A DNA stretch of 32,395 nt from Gammaproteobacteria bacterium (GTDB lineage: Bacteria; Pseudomonadota; Gammaproteobacteria; Pseudomonadales; Oleiphilaceae). Under the pieces are notes generated by a model. It made no database searches. It was not told where the DNA came from and saw only the letters and a list, made by a program, of their open reading frames with translations. Location of the stretch: the NCBI GenBank assembly GCA_030427465.1, contig JAUIAZ010000007.1:1-32395 (forward strand), in the 5' to 3' direction. A program made the translations under genes and the position numbers. Shown piece by piece: positions 32,018-32,395 of the stretch (the first letter of the stretch is position 1; every line of letters starts with the position of its first letter).

Positions 32018-32395
32018 CGAATCTGTATGTAGAAGGTCGCGTCACCACGCAGAATCTGAAGCACGACGGCGCGGGACAGGCCCAGTGCCTTCTGCAGGCT
32101 CTCGACATCACTGACCCGGAAGCGATTGGCCGCGATAATCAGGTCGCCCGGTCGCAAGCCACTGCGGTACGCCAGACTGTCATTCTGCAAGCGCACGATG
32201 CGCACGGCCAGAGATTTGCCCTCCTCCCGGAAAGTCTCCAGCTCCACACCGTCAAGTTGTCTGGCCAATGAACGTCCGGTGACCCGGTCGGGGTTCATGG
32301 CATCGAGATTCACCCCGATCTGCACCTGACGCCCCTGCCGCCAAAGATTGAGTTGTACCGCCTCTCCGGCAATCAGCAATCCCATCTGATTACGA
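32014..32395 (-). CDS. DegP/DegQ-family periplasmic serine protease, C-terminal part
   Basis: The frame is open through the right edge, so only the last 127 or so residues are seen. The end of the first PDZ domain (GEAVQLNLWRQGRQVQIGVNL) and the whole second PDZ domain (LQNDSLAYRSGLRPGDLIIAANRFRV to the terminal ATFYIQIR) match DegQ-type proteins, which refold or degrade damaged envelope proteins. The trypsin-like catalytic domain lies outside the window. Confidence 0.88.
   Translation of the reverse strand, partial: RNQMGLLIAGEAVQLNLWRQGRQVQIGVNLDAMNPDRVTGRSLARQLDGVELETFREEGKSLAVRIVRLQNDSLAYRSGLRPGDLIIAANRFRVSDVESLQKALGLSRAVVLQILRGDATFYIQIR

Noticed and set aside
1-32395. CRISPR arrays, tRNA or rRNA genes, insertion sequences, phage genes
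   Set aside because: No regularly spaced repeats, tRNA-like cloverleaf, rRNA segment, transposase or integrase was seen by eye; a tRNAscan and repeat search would settle it.

Overview
The window is chromosomal DNA from a gammaproteobacterium. It has high GC, dense coding, short intergenic gaps and no tRNA, rRNA, insertion sequence, phage gene or CRISPR array that I can see. The block rubB-rubA / phosphoribosyltransferase-ubiA / phoB-phoR / response regulator resembles the Pseudomonas, Marinobacter and Alcanivorax neighbourhood. A Gac-type sRNA, a DUF6482 gene and a YgiQ gene also fit Pseudomonadales/Oceanospirillales relatives. I cannot name the species.

Layout. 1-2700 (minus): the Anbu proteasome-like peptidase and a transglutaminase/DUF2126 protein that runs off the left edge. 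2867-3809: an unrecognised 208-residue ORF and a 36-residue small protein with its own Shine-Dalgarno, a sigma-54-like promoter match and a following hairpin. 3935-5041: an HPt plus variant HD-GYP signalling protein. 5047-9349: a small unknown gene divergent from a FAN1-type VRR-NUC nuclease, whose end overlaps a DinG/XPD-like iron-sulfur helicase with its own N-terminal nuclease-like domain. 9384-11928: YgiQ radical SAM protein and a DUF6482 protein. 11934-14507 (minus): a membrane-anchored penicillin-acylase-family enzyme, divergent from an overlapping pair of c-di-GMP genes (membrane diguanylate cyclase, then 7TMR-DISM/EAL protein) ending at 18236. 18274-20727: tesB (minus) and an OmpA-type lipoprotein. 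20755-22064 (minus): rubredoxin reductase and rubredoxin. 22222-23645: phosphoribosyltransferase and ubiA. 23664-25767: Pho box, phoB, phoR. 25796-27488 (minus): cysZ and a CheY-like regulator with a PilZ-like C-terminus. 27550-28300: a VanZ-like protein and a CsrB/RsmZ-type sRNA. 28341-32395: a methyltransferase, an MscS channel, an OprF/OmpA-type porin with thrombospondin type 3 repeats, a YbaK-like deacylase and the C-terminal end of a DegP/DegQ protease.

The strongest non-coding signal is at 27926-28300. A perfect GacA upstream activating palindrome (TGTAAG-N6-CTTACA) is followed by a TATAAT element. After that comes a ~265-nt non-coding transcript with 17 GGA motifs, several in hairpin loops, and a strong intrinsic terminator whose loop also carries AGGAA. 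This is the signature of an RsmA/CsrA-sequestering sRNA. Together with three c-di-GMP-related genes and PhoBR, the window is rich in lifestyle-control functions, but a direct link between them is inference.
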